NCBI GenBank assembly: GCA_024641305.1
Contig: JAHEDI010000018.1
Coordinates: 1-64,000 of the forward strand
Reading direction: 5' to 3'
DNA from: a bacterium
Lineage (GTDB): Bacteria > Actinomycetota > Acidimicrobiia > Spongiisociales > JAENVV01
Length of the DNA stretch: 64,000 bases
Shown here piece by piece: positions 34,769-43,539 of the stretch. How positions within the stretch are numbered: the stretch's first letter is position 1; every line of letters begins with the position of its first letter. Below the pieces are notes generated by a model that searched no databases, was not told where the DNA came from, and was given only the letters and a program-made list of their open reading frames with translations. Position numbers and translations under genes: made by a program.

Positions 34769-35788
34769 CTAGCCAAAGAACGTCTCGACCACCCGATAGA
34801 TATCGGGATCGAGCTGTCGGACCCGAGAGCACGCCTCTTCAAGAGAGACCGGAACGATGGAGTCCCCCCGGAGTGCGACCATCAATCCGGTCTGGTTGGT
34901 GATCGCCAGATCGGCGGCAGCGACCCCGAATCGGGTTGCCAAAATGCGGTCGTAGGCGGTAGGCGTGCCCCCCCGTTGGACGTGACCGAGTACTGTCACC
35001 CGGGTCTCAAACCCCGACCGCGCTTCTATTGCGGGTGCCAAGATGTTCGATATGCCGCCGAGGCGCTCAAATCCATAGGCGTCTCGTTGGAGCGTCGGAC
35101 CGTCGAGATCGGATGGGAGGGCGGCGCCTTCGGCGACCACGACGATCGAGTAGTTCTTTCCCCGCTCGTGGCGGCGTGCCAACAAGTCGACCAGTTCGTC
35201 GAGGTCATACGGGACCTCAGGTACGAGGACTGCATCGGCTCCGGATGCCATTCCGGCATAGGCGGCGATCCACCCTGCATGGCGACCCATTACCTCCACG
35301 AGAATGACGCGGTTGTGGGATTCGGCGGTCGTCGTTAGGCGGTCAATCGCATCCGTCGCGATCTGGACGGCCGTATGAAAACCGAACGTGACATCGGTAG
35401 CGGCGATATCGTTGTCGATCGTCTTGGGCACGCCGATGACCGGAAGGCCCTCATCGAATAGTTTGAGCGCCGACGCCAGCGTGCCCTCGCCTCCGATCAC
35501 CACGACCTGTTCTATTCCGTGGTCTTCGATCGTTGGCATGATTGACGCAATTCCATCGCCATGGACGTAGGGATCCTTTCGCGAGGTTCCGAGAATGGTC
35601 CCTCCCAACCCCATGATGTCATCGACGCTATCGCGGTCAAGCGCCACGGTGATGTTCTCCATCAGTCCTTTCCAGCCGTCCCGGATGCCAATGCAGGGCC
35701 GTCCGGCTTGATGCGCTCGATAGACCACCCCGCGAATAACCGCGTTCAGTCCGGGGCAGTCGCCGCCGGCGGTGAGGATTCCAATCAT
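34769..35788 (-). CDS. pfkA: 6-phosphofructokinase
   Basis: The enzyme phosphorylates fructose 6-phosphate. The 339-residue protein has TAGGDCPGLNAVIRG at the start, GTSRKDP, the nucleotide motif GGEGT and the catalytic PKTIDND. A glycine in the GGEGT position, rather than aspartate, points to ATP and not pyrophosphate as donor, while the lysine in PKTIDND is the actinobacterial type; donor specificity is thus inferred. ATG 35788 is used because upstream codons show no similarity and TAGCCT lies 7 nt before it. It diverges from the rhomboid gene. Confidence 0.93.
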   Translation of the reverse strand: MIGILTAGGDCPGLNAVIRGVVYRAHQAGRPCIGIRDGWKGLMENITVALDRDSVDDIMGLGGTILGTSRKDPYVHGDGIASIMPTIEDHGIEQVVVIGGEGTLASALKLFDEGLPVIGVPKTIDNDIAATDVTFGFHTAVQIATDAIDRLTTTAESHNRVILVEVMGRHAGWIAAYAGMASGADAVLVPEVPYDLDELVDLLARRHERGKNYSIVVVAEGAALPSDLDGPTLQRDAYGFERLGGISNILAPAIEARSGFETRVTVLGHVQRGGTPTAYDRILATRFGVAAADLAITNQTGLMVALRGDSIVPVSLEEACSRVRQLDPDIYRVVETFFG

Positions 35789-35795
35789 GGAACCC

Positions 35796-35801
35796 AGGCT
35801 A
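35796..35801 (-). promoter_or_regulatory. Putative -10 element TAGCCT, leaderless pfkA start
   Basis: The minus-strand TAGCCT ends 7 nt before the pfkA ATG at 35788. The transcript would begin at or beside the start codon. Confidence 0.5.
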
Positions 35802-35840
35802 CCGGGTCCGGTCAGTGGTCGGCTAGGTTTCGTCAACAGC

Positions 35841-35846
35841 TAGGTT
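35841..35846 (+). promoter_or_regulatory. Putative -10 element TAGGTT before the rhomboid gene
   Basis: TAGGTT is followed by 9 nt and then ATG 35856, suggesting a leaderless or nearly leaderless transcript. The spacing is slightly longer than for the other cases. Confidence 0.35.
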
Positions 35847-35855
35847 GGTGCAGCA

Positions 35856-36671
35856 ATGACTGAAGGTCTTTCACATTGTTATCGCCATCCCGACCGGGAA
35901 ACCGGGTTGGCTTGCTCCAACTGCGGCAACCCGATCTGTCCGGATTGTTCCGTGGATGCAGCCGTTGGCCAACGTTGCCTTGACTGTCACAAGGCGATCG
36001 GAACCACCCGAGTCAGCCGCGGAACCGGAGTGGCAGCCCTCGGGCCGGTTACGAAAGCCTTGTTGGTCATTAACATCACGGTCTACTTGCTGCAGTTGAC
36101 CCCGGGTGGTGCCGACCTGGTCTTCCGGTTCGTCCAAGTCAATTCCTCCATTACGGCTGATGGAACATGGTGGACCCTGTTGACGTCTGCGTTCATTCAC
36201 TTTGACCTCTGGCATATCGGTTTTAATGGTTATGCGTTGTACGTCCTGGGTCCCCGGGTGGAGGCTCGACTCGGGGCAGGACCGTTTTTCGGTCTGTATA
36301 TATTCTCGGCGGTTACGGGCGGTATCGGCGGTTACTTGTTGGGCGGGCCGGGGTTTGCCCAGATCGGTGCATCGGGAGCCATCTATGGCATCGCCGGGTA
36401 CTTGTTCTGGCACTGGTGGCCATCTCGTCGATCGGCGCAGGGACGTCAAGGCTGGCAGTTGGTGCTGTGGTTGGTCGGGATCGGAATCGTGCTTCCCTTC
36501 GCTCTGGGAGGGTTCATCTCCTGGCAAGGTCATTTCGGCGGGCTCATCGGGGGTCTTCTCGTTGCGGCTGGCTGGGACCTATTTGGAATTACCGACCGGG
36601 TCAAGCGGACCGTTTTCGCGCTGGTACCAGCCGCGCTGGTTCTTGCCGGCATCGCGGTGTCAGTCTGGTAA
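35856..36671 (+). CDS. Rhomboid intramembrane serine protease with N-terminal zinc-binding region
   Basis: Rhomboids cleave membrane helices of substrate proteins. The 271-residue protein begins with a cysteine-rich region of the B-box/zinc-finger type (CYRHPDRETGLACSNCGNPI, then CPDC and CLDC) facing the cytoplasm. Six membrane helices follow. The catalytic serine is S173 in GASGAIYG, and the catalytic histidine is H226 in GHFGGLIGG. The loop motif is WWTLLTSAFIH, and the GxxxxxN oxyanion region is HIGFN. Actinobacterial rhomboids of this layout are common; the substrate is unknown. Confidence 0.92.
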   Translation: MTEGLSHCYRHPDRETGLACSNCGNPICPDCSVDAAVGQRCLDCHKAIGTTRVSRGTGVAALGPVTKALLVINITVYLLQLTPGGADLVFRFVQVNSSITADGTWWTLLTSAFIHFDLWHIGFNGYALYVLGPRVEARLGAGPFFGLYIFSAVTGGIGGYLLGGPGFAQIGASGAIYGIAGYLFWHWWPSRRSAQGRQGWQLVLWLVGIGIVLPFALGGFISWQGHFGGLIGGLLVAAGWDLFGITDRVKRTVFALVPAALVLAGIAVSVW

Positions 36672-36716
36672 CGTCGAACCACACGCCTGTAATTCACCTT
36701 CGGAGGTCGATCTAGG

Positions 36717-39700
36717 GTGGCCCGGGACGGTTTTGCTCATCTTCACGTTCATTCCGAGTTCTCAATGCTCGATGGGGCGGCGCGTGTCAAAGATATGGTC
36801 AGGGTCTCTGTCGAGGATAACCAGCCGGCGATCGCCATCACCGACCACGGGGTCATGTACGGGGTCGGTGACTTTTATCGGGCGGCGATCGCCGAAGGCG
36901 TAAAGCCGATTCTGGGGGTCGAGGCCTACATCACGCCCGGCAGCCGATTTGATCGCCCAGGTCGCGCCGAGAACCAGCGCTATCACACCACATTGCTCGC
37001 TGAAACCCAGGTTGGCTACCAGAACCTCATGAAGATGGTTTCTGCCAGTTACCTTGACGGGTACTACTACAAACCCCGGATGGACTTCGATCTGCTTTCC
37101 AAGTACGCCGAGGGCATCATCGCCACTTCCGGGTGCCTTGGCGGTGAGGTAGCAGCCCGGCTGGCGCCTGACGCCTCCCGGGAAGAAGGGAACCGCAACA
37201 GCTCGCGAGATTTCGATGGGGCGTTGGCGGCAGCGTCCCGCTACCAGGACATCTTCGGGAAGGACAATTTCTTTATTGAGATCGCCGACCATGGTATTGA
37301 GGCACAGCGGAGGATTCTTCCGGACCTTGTTGAGATTTCGAAACGAGTCGGCGCACCGCTCCTGGCGGCCAACGACGCTCATTACATCGCGGCGGCGGAC
37401 GCCGAAGCGCACGATGTGTTGCTCTGTATCCAGACCGGCTCGACGATCGATGATCCCAACCGTTTCCGGTTCGAAGGTACGGGTCTCTATCTGAAATCTG
37501 CCCGCGAGATGCGGGCGTTGTTCCCAGAAGATCTATACCCGGGGGCTTGTGATACCACTCTCGACATCGCCGATAGGGTCGACGTGACCCTTGATTTCGG
37601 CAACATCCTTTTGCCCTCGTTCCCCGTACCTGATGGTTATGACGTTGAATCGTATCTACGCGAACTCGTCTACGAGGGTGCCAAGGAACGCTACGGAGCG
37701 ATCCTCGATGACGAAGTGGTCGAGCGAATCGAGCATGAGCTTCGGATCATCAGCGATATGGGATTCCCGGCCTACTTCCTCATCGTGTGGGACATCATCA
37801 AATATGCGAAGGACCAGGGAATTCGGACCGGTCCGGGGCGAGGCTCGGCGGCAGGCTCGATTGTTTCATATACGTTACGTATCACCGATCTCGATCCTCT
37901 TAAATATGGCCTCATCTTTGAACGCTTCCTGAATCCGGGTCGAAGGGAAATGCCGGATATCGACATGGACTTCGACGAGCGGTACCGGGGCCAGATGATC
38001 AAATACAGTGCCGAGAAGTACGGTTCCGATCATGTAGCGCAGATCATTACGTTCTCGACCATTAAGGGCCGGCAAGCGATTCGGGACTCGGCACGGGTGT
38101 TGGGACTCCCATACGCCGTGGGCGACAAAGTCGCCAAGATGATGCCCCAGGCGATTCTCGGCAACGAGGCAACCCTGGACAATGTGCTTGAGCCCCCTGG
38201 TGCCGATGCCGACCATGACCAAAAGGAATGGTTCAACAACTCCTCCGAACTGCGGACTGCCTACGAATCCGATCCGGACGTGCGCAGGGTGGTCGATACG
38301 GCCCGAGGCCTGGAAGGCCTGCGCCGCCAGGACTCCATCCACGCCGCTGCGGTGGTTATCTCACCCCAGCCTGTGTCAGAGCTGTTACCTGTTCAGCGTA
38401 AAGGTGAAGACAACGAAATCGTCACACAGTACGAATGGCAGGTCGTCGAAGCCCTTGGTCTTATGAAGATGGATTTCCTCGGTTTGAGGAATCTATCCAC
38501 GATCGAGCGGTGCCTTGAACTGATTCGTAAGTCCGGAGTGGAGGCGCCCGATATCGATCACGTTCCTCTCGATGATGAAGCGACCTTCAAGCTGCTGAGA
38601 GCCGCCGACACGATTGGTGTATTCCAGTTGGAGGGAACTCCGATGCGCGCTTTGATCCGTTCGTTGGAGCCCGATACGTTCGATCACATCATTGCGGTAA
38701 ATGCGCTGTTTCGTCCAGGTCCAATGGGTATGAAGATGCACTATGCCTACGCCGATCGTAAGAACGGGCGGGAACCGGTCGAGTATCCGCACCCGGCGAC
38801 CGAGAAGTTTCTCGCCAACACCTACGGGATCATCGTGTATCAGGAGCAGGTCATGCAGGTCGCGCAGGAGATCGCCGGCTACGACATGGCTGATGCCGAC
38901 AAGCTTCGCAAGGCCATGGGCAAGAAGATCAAGTCTGTCATGGACGACGAAAAACAAAAGTTCGTCGATGGATGCGTCTCCCAGGGACATGATCCGCAAC
39001 TCGGTGCCGATCTGTGGGATGCCATCGAACCGTTTGCGGGTTATGGGTTCAACAAATCCCACTCGGCGGCCTATGCCCTGGTGGCCTATCAGACGGCTTA
39101 CCTCAAGGCTCATTACCCGGCCGAATACATGGCGGCCCTCCTAACTTCCACCAAACGAGATAAGGATCGAACTGCGATTTATCTAAATGAATGTCGCGCC
39201 ATGGGAATCGACGTGCTGGTGCCTGATATCAACGTCTCGGAGACCGACTTCGTCACACGGCAGGGCAAGATTCGCTTCGGGATGTCGGCGGTGCGAAATG
39301 TGGGCGAAGGTGTTGTCGACAAGATGGTCGAGGCCCGAGAAGAGGGCGGCCCGTTTGCTGACTTTTCCGACTTTGTGAACCGGGTTGATCCGATTGCGCT
39401 CAACAAACGAACTATTGAGTCGCTGATCAAGGCGGGGGGGTTTGACAGTCTTGGGCACGGACGGAAGAGCCTGTTTCTTATTTATGACGACATTCTCACC
39501 AGCACCCTGGAACGACGAAGAAATGAGGACGTTGGCCAATTCAGTTTGTTCGCAGCTGCCGAGAGCGACACGATCGAATCGGACGTCTTTATCGGAACCG
39601 ATGAGTGGGACAAGAAGATCAAGCTGGGATTCGAGCGCGAGATGTTGGGACTTTACGTTTCCGATCACCCGTTGCGAGGCGTCGAGTCGGCGATCCGATC

Positions 39701-40226
39701 CGCTTCATCGGCGTCGATCAGTGGTCTCTTGGATCTTGGTGACAACGCCACCGTGACGATCGGTGGCCTGGTTGGACCGATCACCAGAAGGATGACTCGC
39801 AAGGGAGAACCAATGGTGTTCTTCGACCTCGAAGATCTGGAGGGCGCCGTTGAGGTGATGTGTTTTCCTCGAACGGTGGCCGAATTCGGACCCCTCGTCA
39901 GGGAAGATGCCATTCTGGTCATAACCGGGTCCCTCGACCATCGGGGCGATTCCGTGAAGATCCGGGCCCGAACCCTTCGCGAGGTTGATCTCACCGTTGA
40001 CGAGACGGTCCGGCTTGAGGTTCCGGCCCAACTTCTGTCGGCCGAGAATGTGCGAAAGCTGAAAGAAGTTCTCACCAATCATCCCGGCAAGGCGCCAGTG
40101 GTCTTGCACATGACGACCAACGATGGGCACAAGGTTCTGCGGCTTGACGACAACCACCGGGTCGAGCCGCGCTCGGCCCTATACGCCGAGATACGAGAAT
40201 TGTTTGGTCAGAAGTCCGTAATCTGA
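36717..40226 (+). CDS. dnaE: DNA polymerase III alpha subunit
   Basis: This is the replicative polymerase subunit, 1169 residues and of normal DnaE length. The N-terminal PHP domain keeps its metal-binding motifs (HLHVHSEFSMLDG, AITDHGVMYG). The catalytic palm includes GPGRGSAAGSIVSYTL and PDIDMDFDERYR. The helix-hairpin-helix and OB-fold regions follow, and QFSLF (in DVGQFSLFAA) is a good sliding-clamp-binding peptide. The start is GTG 36717 with a GGAGG element upstream. The intact PHP metal ligands suggest, from the family, possible proofreading activity. It ends 6 bp from the convergent ATPase gene. Confidence 0.97.
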   Translation: MARDGFAHLHVHSEFSMLDGAARVKDMVRVSVEDNQPAIAITDHGVMYGVGDFYRAAIAEGVKPILGVEAYITPGSRFDRPGRAENQRYHTTLLAETQVGYQNLMKMVSASYLDGYYYKPRMDFDLLSKYAEGIIATSGCLGGEVAARLAPDASREEGNRNSSRDFDGALAAASRYQDIFGKDNFFIEIADHGIEAQRRILPDLVEISKRVGAPLLAANDAHYIAAADAEAHDVLLCIQTGSTIDDPNRFRFEGTGLYLKSAREMRALFPEDLYPGACDTTLDIADRVDVTLDFGNILLPSFPVPDGYDVESYLRELVYEGAKERYGAILDDEVVERIEHELRIISDMGFPAYFLIVWDIIKYAKDQGIRTGPGRGSAAGSIVSYTLRITDLDPLKYGLIFERFLNPGRREMPDIDMDFDERYRGQMIKYSAEKYGSDHVAQIITFSTIKGRQAIRDSARVLGLPYAVGDKVAKMMPQAILGNEATLDNVLEPPGADADHDQKEWFNNSSELRTAYESDPDVRRVVDTARGLEGLRRQDSIHAAAVVISPQPVSELLPVQRKGEDNEIVTQYEWQVVEALGLMKMDFLGLRNLSTIERCLELIRKSGVEAPDIDHVPLDDEATFKLLRAADTIGVFQLEGTPMRALIRSLEPDTFDHIIAVNALFRPGPMGMKMHYAYADRKNGREPVEYPHPATEKFLANTYGIIVYQEQVMQVAQEIAGYDMADADKLRKAMGKKIKSVMDDEKQKFVDGCVSQGHDPQLGADLWDAIEPFAGYGFNKSHSAAYALVAYQTAYLKAHYPAEYMAALLTSTKRDKDRTAIYLNECRAMGIDVLVPDINVSETDFVTRQGKIRFGMSAVRNVGEGVVDKMVEAREEGGPFADFSDFVNRVDPIALNKRTIESLIKAGGFDSLGHGRKSLFLIYDDILTSTLERRRNEDVGQFSLFAAAESDTIESDVFIGTDEWDKKIKLGFEREMLGLYVSDHPLRGVESAIRSASSASISGLLDLGDNATVTIGGLVGPITRRMTRKGEPMVFFDLEDLEGAVEVMCFPRTVAEFGPLVREDAILVITGSLDHRGDSVKIRARTLREVDLTVDETVRLEVPAQLLSAENVRKLKEVLTNHPGKAPVVLHMTTNDGHKVLRLDDNHRVEPRSALYAEIRELFGQKSVI

Positions 40227-40232
40227 GGAGGG

Positions 40233-41258
40233 TTAGTCGATCAGGTCGGTGAGAAGTCCGGTCTCGTCGATGAGGGCAGCGAGCGACTCCAGGTCGGTCG
40301 GGGCGGTCGGTTGCCACCCGATTGACACGATCTTGGTCCGATAGCGGGCGGCGAACTCGTCCCGCACGGTCTCTTGACGCCGGGCTTCTCTTGCCCAGAG
40401 CGCCAGATTACGCGCCAATGGTCGCGTGGTGTTGGCAGGAATCTCGGCTTTTTCCCACGCAGTTGGCAGGGTCCGGTTGAACACGACGGCGGCGGGCGGG
40501 CGAGCCACTTGGGGTAACTCCTTGAAGAATCGTGCGGCTTCGGTCACCGGAGCCGGATCAGAGGTTGTTACGACGATCGTCGTCGACTTGCGGAAATACT
40601 TTTCGATTTCTTGGGATCGCGTTCGTAATCCGTCATACGTAGTCCGGAGATCGAACAAGAAGGCACCGACTCGTTCAAGCAAATCAGAGCCAAGCGCGAT
40701 ATCGACAATTCTGAGTGCGGGACGTGCCGCGACATTGAATAGTTCGCGTCGACCGGGTATGGCTCCGCCGGTGAGCCATCGGAAGAGGCGCCCACCGACC
40801 AGATTCGTCAGTTCAGTCGGGGCGGTGAAGAACTCGATACCCCCTGAAGCGGGAGGAGTGTCGACGATGATCACGTCCCATCGGCGTTCGTCAAGGTATT
40901 GAGCCATCGCCTCGGCAGCAGCGTACGACTGTGAGGCGGGGAAGTGGCGTGTGATGGCGTGGAAGAACTCCGAATTCACGAGACGATCTGCGGCATCGGG
41001 CGGGGCATGGCTGCGGGCTATTTGATCCCAACTCGCCTCCGAGTCCAGCATCGCAGCCCATAGGGTTGGAAGCGTCTTGTTGGCTGTTGGGGTGTTGTGC
41101 AACTCGTCGAGACCGAGAGCGGTCGCCAGTCGTTTCGCCGGGTCGACGGTAAGAACCAATGTTTGGTACCCGGCCTGAGCCGCAGCCACCCCGAGCGCAG
41201 CCGACACGGTTGTCTTGCCGACTCCGCCCGCTCCGGTAACCAGAATCGGCCCTGTCAT
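40233..41258 (-). CDS. Get3/ArsA-like ATPase, second of a pair
   Basis: The 341-residue protein is an ArsA/Get3-family ATPase. Its P-loop GAGGVGKTT (9-17) lacks the signature lysine found in GKGGVGKT, which is normally contributed across the dimer. Further motifs are VDPAKRLATAL and the switch-like DVIIVDTPPASGG. Pairs of this kind in mycobacteria (the Rv3679/Rv3680 type) form a heterodimeric Get3-like complex; by analogy this protein pairs with the upstream product. No CxxC zinc motif of eukaryotic Get3 is present. Its ATG overlaps the upstream stop, so the two are coupled. Substrates are unknown. Confidence 0.85.
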   Translation of the reverse strand: MTGPILVTGAGGVGKTTVSAALGVAAAQAGYQTLVLTVDPAKRLATALGLDELHNTPTANKTLPTLWAAMLDSEASWDQIARSHAPPDAADRLVNSEFFHAITRHFPASQSYAAAEAMAQYLDERRWDVIIVDTPPASGGIEFFTAPTELTNLVGGRLFRWLTGGAIPGRRELFNVAARPALRIVDIALGSDLLERVGAFLFDLRTTYDGLRTRSQEIEKYFRKSTTIVVTTSDPAPVTEAARFFKELPQVARPPAAVVFNRTLPTAWEKAEIPANTTRPLARNLALWAREARRQETVRDEFAARYRTKIVSIGWQPTAPTDLESLAALIDETGLLTDLID

Positions 41259-42103
41259 CGCTGTTCCAACTCGTCGGCGATTCGTTCGGCCACTTCAACC
41301 GGTCCGGTGACCCCAAAGAGATACGGCAATTCGCGTCCCCGGTCAGGTAGTTCGGCCAACCAGCGCTGTTGTTCCTGGAAGATTCCGCCGTGGAGTGCCG
41401 CGGCCGCCCCGATCGGAGTCGACAAATCTGTGGGGATCCGGGCTCCGAGCGGCTCGAGAATTCGATTGGTAATCACTTCCGCGACGCCGATCAGCCCCTC
41501 CTCACTGATCCATTTCAGTGTCTCTGCGGTCTCAACGGTGGGCAATTCCTCGGCGAGCGTGACCATGACGAGGCCGGTCCTGGCTCTATCGCCCATCAAA
41601 TCTTCCATCCACCGGGTTTGCTCGCGGACCTTGCCGGCACCAACGAGTTCGGCGACAGTCTTCGGGGCGCGAATATGGGATCCAATGGCTCCTGAGGGCG
41701 GAGCATCCGCTACCACGAGGTCCCAGTTATTCGTGCGGGTCTCAAACAGAACCTTGCCCATGGTGACGGTTTCCCGGATTCCTGGAGCGGCCGAAGCCAG
41801 CGCGTCAAAGGCCCGGGCAACCGGGCCAATCCTGGACAGCTTGGGGACCCGCAAGACGATGCGGAGGTACTCGTCAAGGGCGGCGGGTCGCTCGATACCG
41901 AGGGCAAAGACTCCGGGGCGGACTTCAGTAGCGTCGTAGCTCAGACTTTCGACACCGAGGTGGGCTGCCAGGCCCCGCTTTTCGACCATGCCGATGGCGA
42001 GAACCTTCTGTCCCCGGCGAGCGGCCTCGATGGCCAGTGCCGCGGACACGGCTGACTTGCCAACTCCGCCCTTGCCGGTCACCAGGAGTAGCTGTTGATG
42101 CAT
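41255..42103 (-). CDS. Get3/ArsA-like ATPase, first of a pair
   Basis: The 282-residue protein is an ArsA/Get3-family ATPase with a complete deviant Walker A, GKGGVGKSA (10-18), including the signature lysine K11. DLVVADAPPSGAIGSH is the switch region. It lacks the arsenite-binding cysteines of ArsA, so arsenite transport is unlikely. With the next gene it resembles the mycobacterial heterodimeric pair. The two differ in the signature lysine, suggesting division of labour in ATP hydrolysis. TAGCCT sits 6 nt before the ATG. It diverges from the 69-residue gene and the aminotransferase. Confidence 0.85.
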   Translation of the reverse strand: MHQQLLLVTGKGGVGKSAVSAALAIEAARRGQKVLAIGMVEKRGLAAHLGVESLSYDATEVRPGVFALGIERPAALDEYLRIVLRVPKLSRIGPVARAFDALASAAPGIRETVTMGKVLFETRTNNWDLVVADAPPSGAIGSHIRAPKTVAELVGAGKVREQTRWMEDLMGDRARTGLVMVTLAEELPTVETAETLKWISEEGLIGVAEVITNRILEPLGARIPTDLSTPIGAAAALHGGIFQEQQRWLAELPDRGRELPYLFGVTGPVEVAERIADELEQR

Positions 42104-42109
42104 GGTGTC

Positions 42110-42115
42110 AGGCTA
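42110..42115 (-). promoter_or_regulatory. Putative -10 element TAGCCT, leaderless start of the ATPase pair
   Basis: The minus-strand TAGCCT ends 6 nt before the ATG at 42103. TAATCT, on the opposite strand nearby, could drive the divergent 69-residue gene with a short leader. Confidence 0.5.
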
Positions 42116-42157
42116 GCGTTGGGGGTAATCTGAATCGACACAGGATGGAAGGGACCG

Positions 42158-42367
42158 ATGGCAGAATTTGACGTAGATCAAATGCTGGCTCGTTTTGCGG
42201 AACGAGCCCAGGCGGTCAGGGACCGGCCGATGCCCCCGGTCGAGGGCGACGCCCGCAAGGGCTTCATCAAGCAGGCCGAAACGGACCTTATCGACTTTTC
42301 ACTCGTCGCCAACTCCAGTTGGGAACTTGAGGACGGTTACCTGGTATTGAGGGTGCCACTCGCCTGA
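42158..42367 (+). CDS. Small acidic protein of unknown function
   Basis: The 69-residue product is soluble and has no family I recognise. It has an amphipathic N-terminal helix (FDVDQMLARFAERAQAV), then RPMPPVEGDARKGFIKQAE and a beta-like C-terminus (ELEDGYLVLRVPL). GAAGGG lies before ATG 42158. Its TGA overlaps the ATG of the aminotransferase (TGATG), which supports real translation. It may be conserved next to the Get3-like pair, but that is a guess I cannot check here. Confidence 0.65.
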   Translation: MAEFDVDQMLARFAERAQAVRDRPMPPVEGDARKGFIKQAETDLIDFSLVANSSWELEDGYLVLRVPLA

Positions 42368-43539
42368 TGGTTCGCTTTGCGGATCGAGTGGCGAACGTCA
42401 AACCGTCGACCATTCGCGAGATTCTGCATCTCACCCAGCAGTCGCACGTCATCTCGTTCGCCGGGGGACTTCCTGCACCCGACCTTTTTCCGCTCGGAAG
42501 GCTTCGCGAAGCTGCAGACCAGGTTCTGTCGAATCCGGCGAACCTGCAATATTCGATTACCGAAGGTGAAACGGTGCTGCGCGAACTGGTGTCGGGCCGG
42601 TCGCCGGAGTTACCCGACCCTGCAAACGTGCTCATCGTGTCAGGATCTCAGCAGGGGCTTGACCTGGTTGGAAAGTTGTTGATAAATCCGGGTGACTCGA
42701 TCGTGGTGGAGGCTCCCACGTACCTCGGGGCTTTGCGGGCATTCGATGTCTATGAGGCTCGCTATGTGGCCGTTCCCACGGATGAAGCTGGCATCGACCC
42801 GGTCGGTGTGGAACAGGCGCTGAATGATGGCGCCCAGATGATCTATCTCAACCCGAATTTCTCCAATCCGACCGGCAAGACGATGACGAAGGCCAGGAGG
42901 CGCCAGATCGTGGAACTCGCCGAACGGTTCGATGTGCTCGTCTATGAGGATGACCCCTATGGGATGCTTCGCTTCTCCGGCGAACCAGTTCCCCCAATGA
43001 TCACGATGAGTTCGAGCCATGTCCTGTATGCAGGTTCTTTTTCGAAGATTCTGGTTCCTGGATTCCGATTGGGATGGTTGTCCGGACCTAGGGGGATGGT
43101 CGAGAAGCTCACCATGATCAAACAAGCCGCGGACCTGCACACCTCCACGACCACCCAGGCGATCGCCGCCGAAGCCTTCACGGGTGATTTCCTCGATCGC
43201 CACGTCGATCAGGTACGGGCTCACTATCTCCAGCAGCGCGATCGTATGCTGCTCGCATTGGCGAACTATTTTCCAAAGGAAGCCGACTGGACCGTCCCAG
43301 AAGGTGGCATGTTCATCTGGGTGACGTTGCCAGAGGGACTCGACTCCACGGCTCTGCTTGGGCGGGCCGTGGATGAGGGGGTCGCCTACGTGCCTGGTGA
43401 GCAGTTCTTCACGGACGGATCCGGTCGGAACACGCTGCGGTTGGCCTACTCAGTTGCCAGCGGAGCCGAGATCGACCGCGGGATCGAACGACTCGGTTCT
43501 TTGTTCACTCGGTCGATGACTTCGGGAAGCTACGCATAG
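42367..43539 (+). CDS. PLP-dependent aminotransferase (class I/II)
   Basis: The 390-residue protein is a fold-type I aminotransferase. It has ISFAGGLPAPDLFP near the start, NPNFSNPTGKTM, VYEDDPYGML and the PLP-binding lysine K227 in GSFSKILVPGFRLGW. The layout and GGLPAPDLFP signature fit the 2-aminoadipate / aromatic or branched-chain aminotransferase subgroup (LysN-like), but substrate cannot be decided from sequence alone. The gene is coupled to the 69-residue gene. Its last 90 bp overlap the C-terminal end of the convergent membrane protein gene. Confidence 0.88.
   Translation: MVRFADRVANVKPSTIREILHLTQQSHVISFAGGLPAPDLFPLGRLREAADQVLSNPANLQYSITEGETVLRELVSGRSPELPDPANVLIVSGSQQGLDLVGKLLINPGDSIVVEAPTYLGALRAFDVYEARYVAVPTDEAGIDPVGVEQALNDGAQMIYLNPNFSNPTGKTMTKARRRQIVELAERFDVLVYEDDPYGMLRFSGEPVPPMITMSSSHVLYAGSFSKILVPGFRLGWLSGPRGMVEKLTMIKQAADLHTSTTTQAIAAEAFTGDFLDRHVDQVRAHYLQQRDRMLLALANYFPKEADWTVPEGGMFIWVTLPEGLDSTALLGRAVDEGVAYVPGEQFFTDGSGRNTLRLAYSVASGAEIDRGIERLGSLFTRSMTSGSYA

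Noticed and set aside
40233..42103. Arsenite efflux ATPase genes (arsA)
   Set aside because: The metal-binding cysteines of ArsA are not present, and no arsB, arsR or arsD gene is nearby. The Get3-like pair interpretation fits better.
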